This document shows positions 32,430 through 42,839 of a stretch of 64,000 nucleotides of DNA, in pieces. The notes under the pieces are model-generated. The model had not been told where the DNA came from and did not search any database. It saw nothing but the letters and a program-made list of their open reading frames with translations. The DNA lies in the NCBI GenBank assembly GCA_030035585.1, contig CM057461.1, positions 170,077,624 through 170,141,623 on the forward strand, given 5' to 3'. Made by a program: the position numbers and the translations under genes. The stretch is from Dugong dugon. Lineage: Eukaryota > Chordata > Mammalia > Sirenia > Dugongidae. Numbering within the stretch: position 1 is the first letter of the stretch; every line of letters starts with the position of its first letter.

Positions 32430-32645
32430 TGATATAGGAAAGAAAAAAAAAAACTAAAAGAACATAAACCAAAATTTTAACTGTGATTTTCTCTGGGTAG
32501 TAGGATGGTAAATAATTTCATTTTCTTTCAGTTTTTCTCTGTGTTGTGTAAGTTTCCTGCATTGAGCCTGTATTTGTTTTATAATCTAAAAAGAAAAAAA
32601 GAATTTTAAATAAAAAGAAAGAATATAGCAAAGAAAAAATAATAA
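32430..32645 (+). mobile_element. L1ME-type 3' end
   Basis: CCAAAATTTTAACTGTGATT, TTCTCTGGGTAGTAGGATGG, TTCCTGCATTGAGCCTGTAT and an A-rich end correspond to the L1ME terminal UTR. The related copy at 48335-48880 is fuller. Confidence 0.75.
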
Positions 32646-32699
32646 TAAATTCCCTGATACATGCTCCTTGTTTAATTGGGTTATTATGGAAAGGACTCT

Positions 32700-32860
32700 G
32701 CCTCTGTTACTCTAGACCTTACTCTTATATTAACTGACTTTGGCCCCTTATATCTGCTTTTTGTCTCTTTGGACTTTAGTTTCTTCACTGGTAACATGAG
32801 GAGTTGCACAAGCCAATCACTAATGATCCTTCTAGCTTTGACATTCTGATTCTATAGCCC
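32700..32860 (+). repeat. MIR-like, degraded
   Basis: GGACTTTAGTTTCTTCACTG, GTAACATGAGGA and GATCCTTCTAGCTTTGACAT follow the MIR 3' half. The match is weak. Confidence 0.45.
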
Positions 32861-33029
32861 CCACTGTGTTGATAAAGCCCTAGTAAGCTTAACTATTCAT
32901 CTCATGATCTGTCCTCCCAAATAGTCATGCCACTATTTCTTCCTGATCCCACACAGTGGTCTATGAACACTAGGTAGACTGCCACTTCAGAAAAGTCTGA
33001 CTAATTAAATGGAGTTCCAAATTTTTGAA

Positions 33030-33480
33030 CCCATGTAAACATGAATTGGCAGTAGTATGACCAGAAACAGAGAGTCAAATTGTTTTGTTCTTTTGCATGG
33101 AAGTAGCCTGTGGGCACTGGGGAGAGTAGGGAAGGCATGAAGTGAAGGTAGAAATCAAGGTCGCCTGTAGACATATTAAATTGAGGTGAATGAGGGAGAT
33201 AGTCAAATAGAAACATCCAATCAACCATTGGAATTTCAGCAGTAGCGGGGAGGCTCACAAACTTGCTAGCGTAAAAATAATCAAGTGATGAGATGGGTTG
33301 AGGGTAAACATAGGACCAGAGCCGGAAAGAGAGATCCTGCCTGGAGATATTCTGATGGAAATGTGACAAAAAGGTGAGACATGAAACTCAGGGACCAAAT
33401 GATATGCCAGAGGACGTAGGGAAAAAGAAGGTAAGAGCCTTAAGAACTGAAACTTAAGTGAGGAAGAGAAGAAAGAGGTA
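33030..33480 (-). mobile_element. possible degraded L2, antisense
   Basis: GTAGACATATTAAATTGAGG and AATAGAAACATCCAATCAAC resemble the L2 antisense block TTAAGTTTGAGATGCCTATTAGACATCC in order. The rest is too diverged for confidence. The open frame of 122 codons on the minus strand (33001-33369) has no domain I recognise. Confidence 0.35.
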
Positions 33481-33759
33481 AAGGAAACAGAGAAGGGAAT
33501 TAACTTTTCCTGAGTTACTGCCGTCTGTTGGTCTCTTCACATACTTCATGGTGTGGGGAATCTTGGTAGTGCAGTGTCAGTAAAGCTAAGGCAGAAAGAA
33601 CAGCCTGGGAGGGTGTCCTCGGGCTTATGTAATGGAGCGGCAAGGAATGGAGAAGAAGGATCATAAATCCAGGCACAGGTCTGGTCAGCAGTGGCACCAT
33701 TTTGGCATCCCCCAAGAATGATGGATCCTGATCTTTTGCATTAAAGATTGTAGGGGGCA

Positions 33760-34150
33760 ATTTTGATGCCCTGCATCACACCCCCCACCTAAATTCAGAC
33801 TCACCCTACCTTAAACTCTGTCCTACCTCTCTCTCTGCTTTTCTGTCTCAGGACCTTCTCTAAAGCTGTGGGAGCTTCACACAAAGAAAATGCAGACAAA
33901 GGAGTTAATGTTCCTTTCCCCAACCTCCAGCCATTGAGAGACAAGAGCCAGTGGTTAATACCCCCAGCTCTAGCTTGTGTGCCTATAGCAGAGACCTCAA
34001 TTATACAACCTTATGTTGGCTTTTCCTCCTTCCTCCCTCAGTCAGTCTCCCCACTCCCTCACTACTGCTCCCTGGGATCACCTCACAAATAAACTATCTA
34101 TACTCGATTCTCATCTGAGACTCTCCTTTTGGGAGAACCGAGACCAAGCC
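33760..34150 (+). repeat. probable old interspersed repeat, family unassigned
   Basis: The end CACAAATAAACTATCTATAC with CTCATCTGAGACTCTCCTTT and TGGGAGAACCGAGACC resembles the 3' end of an ancient mammalian LTR or retroposon that closes with a motif like GGGTCTGCTTTTGGGAGAACCC. I cannot name the family. Confidence 0.35.
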
Positions 34151-35190
34151 AGTGATGAGCCAGCCTTCGTGGTGGCAGGCTGGGAAATGCTGGCAGAAGC
34201 ATGAGTACACATTTCCTTTAAAGCACCGAAGTGCTAAATAAACAGAACAGGTTTCTTCTCATTCCTGGAATGGCCAAAGCCTGAGCTGTGTCCCGTGGGG
34301 CCAGCAGAGATGCTGTTTTGGATATGATCCAAGGGCCCTTGGTTGTAAATCCCCCTTGGGAGGGTGAGCATGCAGTGCTCGTTCTCAGGACTCCACATAG
34401 AAAAAACAAACAGCCATAGGCCTTATGTGCATAATAGCAGAATCCCTTCCCCTTTGGAGAGTTACCTTCTCCAGCCCCTGGGCTGCAGACTGGGGGCCCC
34501 GGGCCATATGTAGCCCAAGAATGTGTTCTGTTTCATTCATCCCCACGATGTTTTAAGAGCCAAGATAATTTAGCAGATGTGAAGTTTGGTTGCAGTAGAA
34601 GGAACTGAGCACTAAGTTTACAGTAAGGCCCTTCAATCATTTACACTATTGGCTGGCTCCCCTAGGCATTTGAGTTAGTGTCTGTAGCTCTAGCATATTT
34701 GGGAGAAAGGGCTTAGTCTACTCCTCCATTAGGTCTTGCAGCTGTGTCATCTATTATCACCTAGTTCCTAATTGTATATCTCTGATCTGCCTATGAAACT
34801 TTTCTGGTGGTTTTGCTGTTGATTACCTCCTGAGACCTGTAATAACCTCCTCTCTTTAATACAATGCTGTTTACTCTCTCGGGCGAAGGGTAGTTCTAGG
34901 AAGTTTAGGCAACACTGTGCATTTTCCCAACCCACCTGGAACTCTGACCCATTACACCACTTGCCATAACATAGGGCTGTTGCAGACATCTGGCTCTACC
35001 AGTATCTTGAGAAGATCATCAGGAAATTATAAAAGCCAGAAAAGGAAAACAAAAGTCAAGGTCTGCCTTATTGTGGAAATCCTTTGGTCCTCTCTCTCCT
35101 TGGCCATGGCATACCATGTTACACAGTCTCTATTCCTTCTTAGGTCCTTGTCCATTCTTCTCTCTCTCTCTCTCACTAACTAACCAACCA
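34151..35190. other. unassigned sequence
   Basis: No gene is supported. A (CT)n tract of about 16 bp lies at 35159-35174, next to ACTAACTAACCAACCAACC. Confidence 0.4.
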
Positions 35191-35194
35191 ACCA

Positions 35195-35371
35195 ACCCGT
35201 TGCTGTTGAGTTGATTATACCTCATGGTGACCCCATGCATGTCAGAGTAGAACTGTACTCCACAGGGTTTTTAATGGCTTATTGTTTGGAAGTAGATTAC
35301 CAGGCTTTCTTCCAAAGCACCTTTAGGTTAGCAGCCAAGCTAGTTAACTGTTTGCACCACTCAGGACTCCT
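35195..35371 (-). mobile_element. AfroSINE-related SINE, second body type, antisense
   Basis: CCGTTGCTGTTGAGTTGATT, CTCATGGTGACCCCATGCAT, GTCAGAGTAGAACTGTACTC, AAGTAGATTACCAGGCTTTC and TTTGCACCACTCAGGACTCC give tail to head on the minus strand. The tail borders a CCAA repeat (AACCAACCAACCAACC). Confidence 0.9.
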
Positions 35372-36047
35372 CTCTTCCCAAAGTGCTGGAGTTTCCAGGC
35401 TCTCATGTTGAACCATTATAGGAGATGCCCTTATCCCCCTTTAGAAAATCAACCAACCATCTTTTGGTAGAGGACCCTTGTGTCTTAGTCTGCATTTTAG
35501 AAAACTATTTAATTTAATAAATAAATTTCTTTAATAATTTCATAAATTAAAGCAATTTTAACTCTTCATTGAGTCAACTTACTCCTTATGGAGGAGGCCT
35601 GAGCCTTACCTTTACAGATCCAAAGGGTTATCTAAAGATTTTTCTAAAAGAAAATAAAGTGAGGCTATGTTATTTCTGCAGGAACCTATAGACAGACTTC
35701 ACAGATTTGATTTGATTTGTTGCATTGCCACTATCGTGCTTAACCCTCACACACATCCTCTGCCATCTCTAAAGGCTGTTGAGGCTTAATATTAAAGGGA
35801 CGAAGTCAAACCTGTGGCCGTACAGGAACACTTTGCATTTTTCACCAGGTGCTCATTCAAAGCTAGGGATTTGTTAGCTACCTTAAAGGCAGAATGGTCC
35901 GAAGCCAGATCATAATCCACAGATTTTCTTTCTATTTTTTTTCCTTTAGTCCAATGCCATAATTTCCAAAATTTAGTGTGAATAGAAACTAGAATACAAG
36001 CTTGTATATTTTATGGGTGATGTATAGGCTTTTTCAGGGATTTTTAT
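35372..36047. other. unassigned AT-rich sequence
   Basis: No gene or repeat was recognised. Confidence 0.4.
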
Positions 36048-36380
36048 TTTGTTGTTGTTGTTGTTGGGTGCTCCAAGTCATAGCGACCTTATGGATAACA
36101 GAATGAAATGTCGCCCAGTCCCATGCCATCTTCATGATCATTGCTGTGTTTGAGTCCATTGTTTTGGCTAGTATGTCAATCCATCTCATTGAGAGTTTCT
36201 CTCATTTTCACTGACTCTCTGCTTTACCAAACACGATGTCCTTCTCTAGTGATTGATTTTTCCTGATGTTATGCTCAAAGAAAGTAAGCCAAAGTCTTGC
36301 CGTCATCACTTCTAAGGACCATTGTGGTTGTATTTCTTCTAAAACTGATTTGTTCATTCTTCTAGCAGTCTACAGCAATA
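36048..36380 (-). mobile_element. RTE LINE 3' fragment, antisense
   Basis: It starts with (TTG)n and GGGTGCTCCAAGTCATAGCG and continues CTTCATGATCATTGCTGTGT, GAGTCCATTGTTTTGGCTAG, AACACGATGTCCTTCTCTAG, TTTGTTCATTCTTCTAGCAG. It is 5'-truncated. CGAGTC in the tail is shortened to CAAGTC with a deletion. Confidence 0.9.
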
Positions 36381-37662
36381 CTAAGTTAATATAATGTTCA
36401 CATTAGATGTTGATTATAGCACCTAAAAATATCACCCTTAAGATACAACTCTTACGTTAGAAAGTTTGCTTCAACATGAATTCTGCCACCAAACCAGAAT
36501 GCCTAATGGCTGAAAATTTTTAAGTGGCACTTTAATAGCACTTTTTTCTCTTTAGTCTCACTACTACCCTTGGAAAGAGAACTCAGCCTATCCGGCCTGG
36601 AGTGCACTGTTGAAAGCCACTCTTGACTCCCAAGTCACCACTTAGCAGCTCCTCCCTGGTGTAGTGTAGGGAGAGAGGGAAGGTGCAGAGCCTGGCTTTC
36701 TTACTAACCGGCTGGGTGATCTGGGGACTGCAAAACCCAATACCATCTAGTTCATCTTTGCATTTGAAAGCAGAGGTCTCCTTGAGCCCCATCCTATGCG
36801 TCCTGGATTTCCCAGCTTTATTTCGAGCCCTATTTCATCTGTCACTGCTTATACCTCTGCTCAGGTTCATGGTAAACAGTCTGTTTCTGTCAATGACTTT
36901 TTCATCTCTGTCAGGGAAAGGCCCATTAGTTAAATCCAATGGGACAAGTTCAGAGAGTTTGTCAGTTCCCGTCACTCTCAGGTCTGGCTGTGCAGTGGAG
37001 CACAGACTCCAAGTCGACTTGTCAAGATGGGCAGTTTCTTTGGGAAGAAGTTTATCTCAATGGAGAGAAGCACGTGATGGGTAAAAAAAAAAAAAAAAAA
37101 AAATCAAAATACCAGCACTTTTGCCTGGAAACAGCACATCAAGATAAAAAGAGTTGTCTGTAAATAAATTAAGTCCGAGTCTCAATCCCTTGTTGTCAGG
37201 GGAGTGAGCAGAAAATCGTATATATCTAGAAGTATTTGGGATGCTTGGCAAGGGACTGATACAAATGAGGAAGCTATAATTTCCTATCAATATAATGTCA
37301 TAAGAGAAGTGAAATACAGTATTTTATGTCTTATTTCATTGAGAACATAGAAGAGAATAGAGCTTCTACATTCTGCCATTGCCAAACTGACTAATGATTG
37401 CCCTTCCCCTGCATTCTGGGCCTTCCCTCTTATTACAATAAGGAAAGTATCCTGGTGGAAGTCCAAAACCAAATCCTCCGCTTATCCCATTGGAGTCTCA
37501 CCCCCATCACCTTGTCAAACTCTTACTCCTAGCATTGTTCCTCTGCAATATTAATTCCTCTCTGCTTGACCATTACCTTCAGCTTACAAACATGCTATAA
37601 TAGGTCCCATTTAAAGAAAAAGAAAATCCTTATCTCCATATCCCCTTTCAGCTATGCGCTGA
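36381..37662. other. unassigned sequence with an A22 run
   Basis: The 133-codon frame at 36683-37084 is the longest in the window but shows no domain; it ends just before an A-homopolymer (about 37083-37103). I considered a processed pseudogene but recognise no parent gene. Confidence 0.35.
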
Positions 37663-37820
37663 GGGCCCCCCTGGTGACACAGTGGTTAAGAACTTGACTG
37701 CTAACCAGCAGTTCGAATCCACTAGCCACTCCTTGGAAAACTTACAGGGCAGTTCTACTCTGTCCTATAGGATTGCTATGAATGGGAATCAACTCAATGG
37801 CAACGGGTTTGGGTTTGTTT
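37663..37820 (+). mobile_element. AfroSINE, short-body variant
   Basis: GCCCCCCTGGTGACACAGTG, GTTAAGAACTTGACTGCTAA, CACTCCTTGGAAAACTTACA, CTATAGGATTGCTATGAATG and GGCAACGGGTTTGGGTTTG. The central segment is missing at the same point as in 9101-9278. Confidence 0.92.
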
Positions 37821-37829
37821 TATACCACT

Positions 37830-38385
37830 CCCGGGTTCACTGATTTGCTAGGAGGACTCACAGGACTCAGCATAAGGTCACATTCACTATGTCCTTAGTT
37901 GCTGTATCCTCATTACAACAAAAGGATACAAAGCAAAATCAGCAAAAGGAAAAGGTTCATGGGGTGAAGTCCAGAGGAAACCAGGCTCAAGCTTCCAAGA
38001 GTCCTCCCCCAGTGGAGTCACACAGGATTCACTGAATTCCTCCAGCAATGAGTTGTGACAACATGAGTGAGATGTTGTCTACCAGGGAAGCTCATGAGAG
38101 ACTCAGTGCCCAGGGTTTGTATTGGATGCTGGTCACGTAGGCACCCTCTGCATAGCATGTACCAAAATGCCAGGCTCTCACAAGGAAAGCAGGTGTTTAG
38201 CATGAACCACATAGTTTGTACAAAGAGTTTAGGCACAGTGAGCCACTCTGATCAGTTCTGGGAATGATCTTCCAAATCTAAATTTCCTTCCAAAATCTAA
38301 GTTTCCAGACTCTAGCCAAGGGCAAACCTTGGAAGCAGGCCTTTTTAAGAACAGAAGTTTCGGGTAGGCCGCCTACCTTAACACT
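37830..38385 (-). mobile_element. ancient LTR, antisense (MER21-like, tentative)
   Basis: GGCTCAAGCTTCCAAGAGTC, CCCAGTGGAGTCACACAGGA, CTCCAGCAATGAGTTGTGAC, GAAGCTCATGAGAGACTCAG and GGATGCTGGTCACGTAGGCA reproduce a placental LTR that I associate with ERVL/MER21-type elements. The family name is from memory and uncertain; the repeat status is more secure. Confidence 0.6.
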
Positions 38386-38559
38386 TTTCTGTACAAGCTG
38401 CCACCTATTTTTCTGTTCTTCTTTTTAGCCGAGTTCCTTGTTACGTGTACTCCCTGTCTTAACTTCCTTTTCCCCCTTTTTCTTCAACTCTGTATTCCTT
38501 TGCATTCTGAACACCATACCTTCCTACTTCACTGGCTACTTCTTCTTGGTCTCTTAGCT

Positions 38560-40330
38560 GAATCTTTCTCTTCTTTTTGTTGCCAAATGTTGACTATCCC
38601 AGCAATCAGACTTTGGAACTCTTTCTTTTGTTAGTAACACCCACTCACCGGAGAAACGCAACCAGCTACCTGGCTTTAAATACCTTCCTCCTCTCCAGAG
38701 GAAGATGTACAGCTCCAGAATGTCCATCTCCACCCCTAACTTCTCCCTAAAATGCCTACCTGCTATTCTGACTGTCCAGCAGGCAACTCAGATGAAGCTC
38801 ATCCAAAACAGAATTCTGGATTTCTGTCACACACCCTGCCCCATCCCCAAGATGTCCTTATTCATCCAGTTGGTGGTGCCTTCAAAATACATGCCAACCT
38901 GACCACTTCTCTCCACTGTCACCATTGCATCCTTGTCTAAACCAGGATCTTTCAGCTGGAGGACAGCAGTAGCCTCCTAACTGGCCCTGTCTCCACTCTT
39001 GTGTGTTCTACTGCCCACACAGCACTCAGAGAGGGTTCCTTTTCAAATGTAAGTCATATCATGACACCCCTCTGCTCAAAACTCTTCAACGGTTTTTCAC
39101 TGTACTCAGTAAAAAATTCTAAATAATTATCTTGGTCTTCAGGCTCTAAATTACCTGTTCCCTGCTTCCTTTCTGGCCCAACCTCCACCCCTCTTCCTTC
39201 TCTGTCTGTCCCAGCCACTCTGGATTCCTTGCTATTCCTTGAGTACAACAAGAATTCTCCTGCCTCAGAGTCTTTGCACTTGCTGTCCCCTCTACCTGAA
39301 GCACCCTACCCCCAGATATCAGCATGGTTTTTCCCCTCATTTTATTTAGGTCCCTACTCAAATGTCACTTCCTCAGAAAATTCTTCCCTGACCATCTTAA
39401 CCTTAAAAAGGCACCTCTTAGTTCTTTAACCTTTTATCTTACTTTGTTTTACTTCATAACATTTCACCTGTTAGCATATATCATATATGTATACATACAG
39501 TGGCTGTTGTTGTTGCTAGGTACCATTGAGTCACTTCTGACCCATAGCTGCCCTATGTACAACAGAACAAAACACGTCCCGGTCCTGCATGATGTCCTTC
39601 TCCAGGGACCAGTTCCTCCTGATAACATGTCCAAAGTATGTGAGACAAAGTCTCACCATCCTTGCTTCTAAGAAGCATTCTGGCTCTACTTCTTCCAAGA
39701 CAGATTTGTTCATTCTTCTGGCAATCCACGGTATATTCAATATTCTTTGCCAACACCATACTTCAAAGGCATCAATTTCTTCTTCGGTCTTCTTATTCAT
39801 TGTCCAGCTTTCACATGCATATGAGGCAATAGAAAATACCATGGCTTGGGTCAGGCGCATGTTAGTCCTCAAAGTGATATCTTTGCTTTTCAACACTTTA
39901 AAGAGGTCTTTTGCGGCAGATTTGCCCCATGCAATGGGTCATTTGATTTCTTGACTGCTGCTTCCATGGACATTGATTGTGGATCCAAGTAAAATGAAAT
40001 CCTTGACAACTTCAATCTTTTCTCTGTTTATCATGATGTTGCTTATTGGTCCAGTTGTGTGGATTTTTGTTTTCTTTATGTGTAATTCATACTGAAGGCT
40101 ATAGTCTTTGATCTTCATCAGTAAGTGCTTCAAGTGCATAGTAATATAATACAATTTTTTTTGTTACTTGTTCCTTATCTGTCTTCCCCATATAATATAA
40201 GCAAGTCTCATGGGAGAATAGCAACTTTGTTCAGCTTACCCTAAATCCCCAGCTCCTAGAACACTGTGCCTGGCACATGTTAGGTGCTCAATAAATACTT
40301 GTTGAATAAATAGATAAATGAATCAATCGA
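38560..40330 (+). mobile_element. L2 LINE, sense, split by an RTE
   Basis: 38560-39500 shows the L2 order: GGCTTTAAATACCTTCCTCC, CATGCCAACCTGACCACTTC, AGTAGCCTCCTAACTGGCCC, ACACCCCTCTGCTCAAAACT, CAGAGTCTTTGCACTTGCTG, GTCCCTACTCAAATGTCACT. The L2 3' end resumes at 40150-40330: CCCCAGCTCCTAGAACACTG, TGCCTGGCACATGTTAGGTG, CTCAATAAATACTTGTTGAA. The gap is the antisense RTE at 39505-40140. Confidence 0.92.
39505..40140 (-). mobile_element. RTE LINE 3' fragment, antisense, nested in L2
   Basis: Begins GTTGTTGTTGCTAGGTACCA, continues CTCCAGGGACCAGTTCCTCC, AAGACAGATTTGTTCATTCT, TTTCACATGCATATGAGGCA, TTGACTGCTGCTTCCATGGA, ATTGTGGATCCAAGTAAAAT. An internal deletion near 39585 joins GTCCCGGTCCTGCATG directly to ATGTCCTTCTCCAG. 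The minus-strand frame 39531-39896 is open for 121 codons and keeps the C-terminal RTE region with MSINM-like decay elsewhere; it is a fragment, not a gene. Confidence 0.93.
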
Positions 40331-40639
40331 TCAATAAATTGATTAGTAAGTCATCATCCGGGTTTGTAATAAGAATTACAGCTTGGCTATTACCTGAGTA
40401 AAATTTAGCTGATGTCTATATTTTTATTTGCTAAATGTGGCAACCCTCCTTCCGACAACAATGCTCCCTCCCCTTCCCTCTCTCGTCCTGTCACTCTTTC
40501 AGAACAGAGGAAGAAGAATGAGCAATTTTGAAAAGATAAAAATCAAATGACCGTGTCTTGTTTTCTAAGAGGGAGAGACATTTCAAAACAGGCCAAGTTT
40601 ACCTCCTCTTGACCCCTTTGAGCTGCACCCCTGCCTCTC

Positions 40640-40790
40640 AGGCCTTTTGCTCTGCTGCTCAGAAGCTCAACAACTGCAGACAAATCCCTTATGTTCTCTG
40701 GCCTCAATTTCTCCATTAGCAAAACAGCAGGACTGAACATTGCAAAGGCCCTTCTATCTCTAAGCATTTGTGGTCCTGTGCTACTATGAA
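40640..40790 (+). repeat. MIR-like, degraded
   Basis: CAGACAAATCCCTTATGTTC, TCTGGCCTCAATTTCTCCAT and TAGCAAAACAGCAGGACTGA follow the MIR core. Confidence 0.5.
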
Positions 40791-40799
40791 TTGTCCAAG

Positions 40800-41839
40800 T
40801 TTTCTCTTGAGATGCCTCACCTAGACCTGGCCTGGTCTGGTTGGTCTCATAGTGTACCAAACTATGCCATTTCCTCTAGTACCTCAGTCTCTCTCCTCAT
40901 TAGGAAGGCAATCCAATCACTTTATAGGCATTGAGAAGGGAACGAAGGGCAACATAGCCCTGAGGATAGCACACTAAAATAAACAACAGAGTTCAAAGTG
41001 ATTTTTTGTTGTTATTTTCTATTTCAAACCTACTCACCTTCACAGAAAGTGTGTAACCATTACTTGTGGAATACAGGTAGCTGTAGAGTAGGAGGTACCT
41101 TCTCTGACTCAAAATATAGACAGGAATGTAGTAGAGGTGGGCTGGTGCCTTCTCCCACTAACTAAGACAAATATCTTTCTCCTTCAGCCTCCTTTAGATT
41201 ACCTCTCTCCATAAATGATTCTAGAAAAGGTAAATTGGGCTGCGTGAAAGTAAATGTTAAGTAATTTGCACAATCATTTGCTTTTAATTCCTCATTTCCC
41301 TACTTTAACACACCGATTATACACAATGTCAGGTATCTCTAGGGTTAACTTTTTTGTGACTTTAATTTGATTATGACTTCAAGTTGTGTTCATGCCCAGT
41401 CTTTGTATTTTCTTCCTTACTTAGTATACGATTCAGTTCACCACTTAAATTCGCTTTAGGGAACGTGATTTATAGATTAGTCCTGTTTTGCTCCCATTTT
41501 CAAGTTTTTATTTGACTAAAAATCTGGTTTCTTTCATTTTTGATAAAAAATAAAACAAAAAAACAGGTCACTATGGAATCCTCTGTCCCCATTAAACATT
41601 TTGTACATGTCATCCCACCTATCTCCCATCTCTTTGATCTTATCTGCAGTGACACAGATACAGGCACACAAATGCTCCTTCCATCCACCACCACCTCCCC
41701 CCCACACACACCCTCATCACAAGACTGCTCTCTTCCAGTCGTTCTAGTTTCTGTTTAAAAGCATCTCCTCAGAGGGGTCTTGACTAACCACCACATGTAC
41801 AGAGCTAGTCACACCACATAACCTATGCTACTGTCTTTC
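40800..41839. other. unassigned sequence
   Basis: No gene or clear repeat was recognised. A CA/CCCC-rich stretch lies near 41690-41715. Confidence 0.4.
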
Positions 41840-41851
41840 TAACCCCTAAGA

Positions 41852-42056
41852 TGGAGTCTCTGGTGTTAACGTGCTTGGCTGCTTAACCAAAAGGTTAGCG
41901 GGTTTGAGGTTCAAGTCCACCAGGAGGAGCCTCTGAGGAAAGGCTTGGCAATCTACTTTTCAAAAAATCGGCCATTGAAAACCCTATGGAGAACAGTTCT
42001 ACTCTAACACACACGGGTTGCCAGGAGTAGGAATCTACTCAATGGCAACTTGCTTT
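41852..42056 (+). mobile_element. AfroSINE-related SINE, second body type, with target duplication
   Basis: GTTAACGTGCTTGGCTGCTT, AACCAAAAGGTTAGCGGGTT, AGGCTTGGCAATCTACTTTT, CGGCCATTGAAAACCCTATG, GGGTTGCCAGGAGTAGGAAT and CAATGGCAACTTGC. The flanks TAACCCCTAAGA (41840-41851) and TAACACCTAAGA (42057-42068) match at 11 of 12 positions. Confidence 0.9.
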
Positions 42057-42084
42057 TAACACCTAAGACTATTAGAATTTCATG

Positions 42085-42205
42085 GTTATTTAATTTATTC
42101 ATTCAGGATGCCAGTGAGTGCCTACCATGTACCAGATACTGTTCTAGCCACTGGAGGTTCAGCAGTGAACCAGAGTCCCTACCCTCACGGAGCTTACATT
42201 CTAAG
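42085..42205 (-). mobile_element. L2 3' region fragment, antisense
   Basis: ATTCATTCAGGATGCCAGTG, TACCATGTACCAGATACTGT, TCTAGCCACTGG and CCCTCACGGAGCTTACATTC are the common L2 antisense 3' block. Confidence 0.8.
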
Positions 42206-42219
42206 TTTTTTTGGTTTTT

Positions 42220-42395
42220 TTTCATCATTACTGCCTTTTATAGTCCTTTATATCTTCATGTCTTTTATACTTATGCTTATGTCTGTTTACTTCTTTATTG
42301 TCAGTCTCTTGTAGTAGCAGCCCATATTCACCATTGCTTCCATACCTCAAATACCATCTGGCACACAGTAGACACTTTATTAAGTGAATGTAAAC
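42220..42395 (+). mobile_element. L2-like 3' end, sense
   Basis: CTTATGTCTGTTTACTTCTT, ACCATCTGGCACACAGTAGA and CACTTTATTAAGTGAATG resemble the L2 terminal segment in the opposite orientation to the preceding fragment. Confidence 0.5.
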
Positions 42396-42649
42396 TACCC
42401 CTCCACTAAGCCAGAAATATTTTTCAGAAAAGCAATGGCTAGAAGCTACTTCCAAGTCTCCCTCTCTTACTCAATTACACAGAGGCTTCAGGAAAGGAGG
42501 ACTGCAAGTATGACTTCCAGGCATACACTCCTCTTAGTCAGAAATCGATGAGACTCTATGAGCACAGAACTTCCGGTTTGGCTGAATCCTGGCTCTAGAT
42601 TTCCAGTCTTCAGGGCATTGAAAAGTGGACAGAACTTTTATTTTTTCTT

Positions 42650-42838
42650 AGCAAAACCTGTCGCCATTGGATTGATTCTGACTCACAGCGACCCCATATA
42701 TTACAGACTGCAACTGAGCTCTGTATGGTTTTCTTGGCTGTCATCTTTACAGAAGCACATCACCAGGCATTTCTTCTGCTGCACCACCTGGGTAGGTTCA
42801 AACTGCCAACCTTTCAGTTAGCAACTGAGTGCAAAGTC
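42650..42838 (-). mobile_element. AfroSINE, antisense, head truncated
   Basis: AGCAAAACCTGTCGCCATTG, GATTGATTCTGACTCACAGC, GACCCCATATATTACAGACT, GGTTCAAACTGCCAACCTTT and CAGTTAGCAACTGAGTGC. The terminal GAGCCCTGG head is absent. Confidence 0.88.
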
Positions 42839-42839
42839 C

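Noticed and set aside
33001-33369. 122-codon minus-strand frame
   Set aside because: Falls in probable L2-derived sequence, but the translation does not show RT motifs.
36683-37084. Longest open frame, 133 codons, plus strand
   Set aside because: No recognisable domain, no splice or promoter context. Length is within chance for 64 kb, and the following A22 run is not enough to call a processed gene.
39531-39896. 121-codon minus-strand frame as a gene
   Set aside because: It is the C-terminal region of a truncated RTE copy, matched by the other RTE copies in the window.
42050-42409. 119-codon frame with a hydrophobic stretch
   Set aside because: It spans a SINE end and two opposite L2 fragments, so the frame is accidental.
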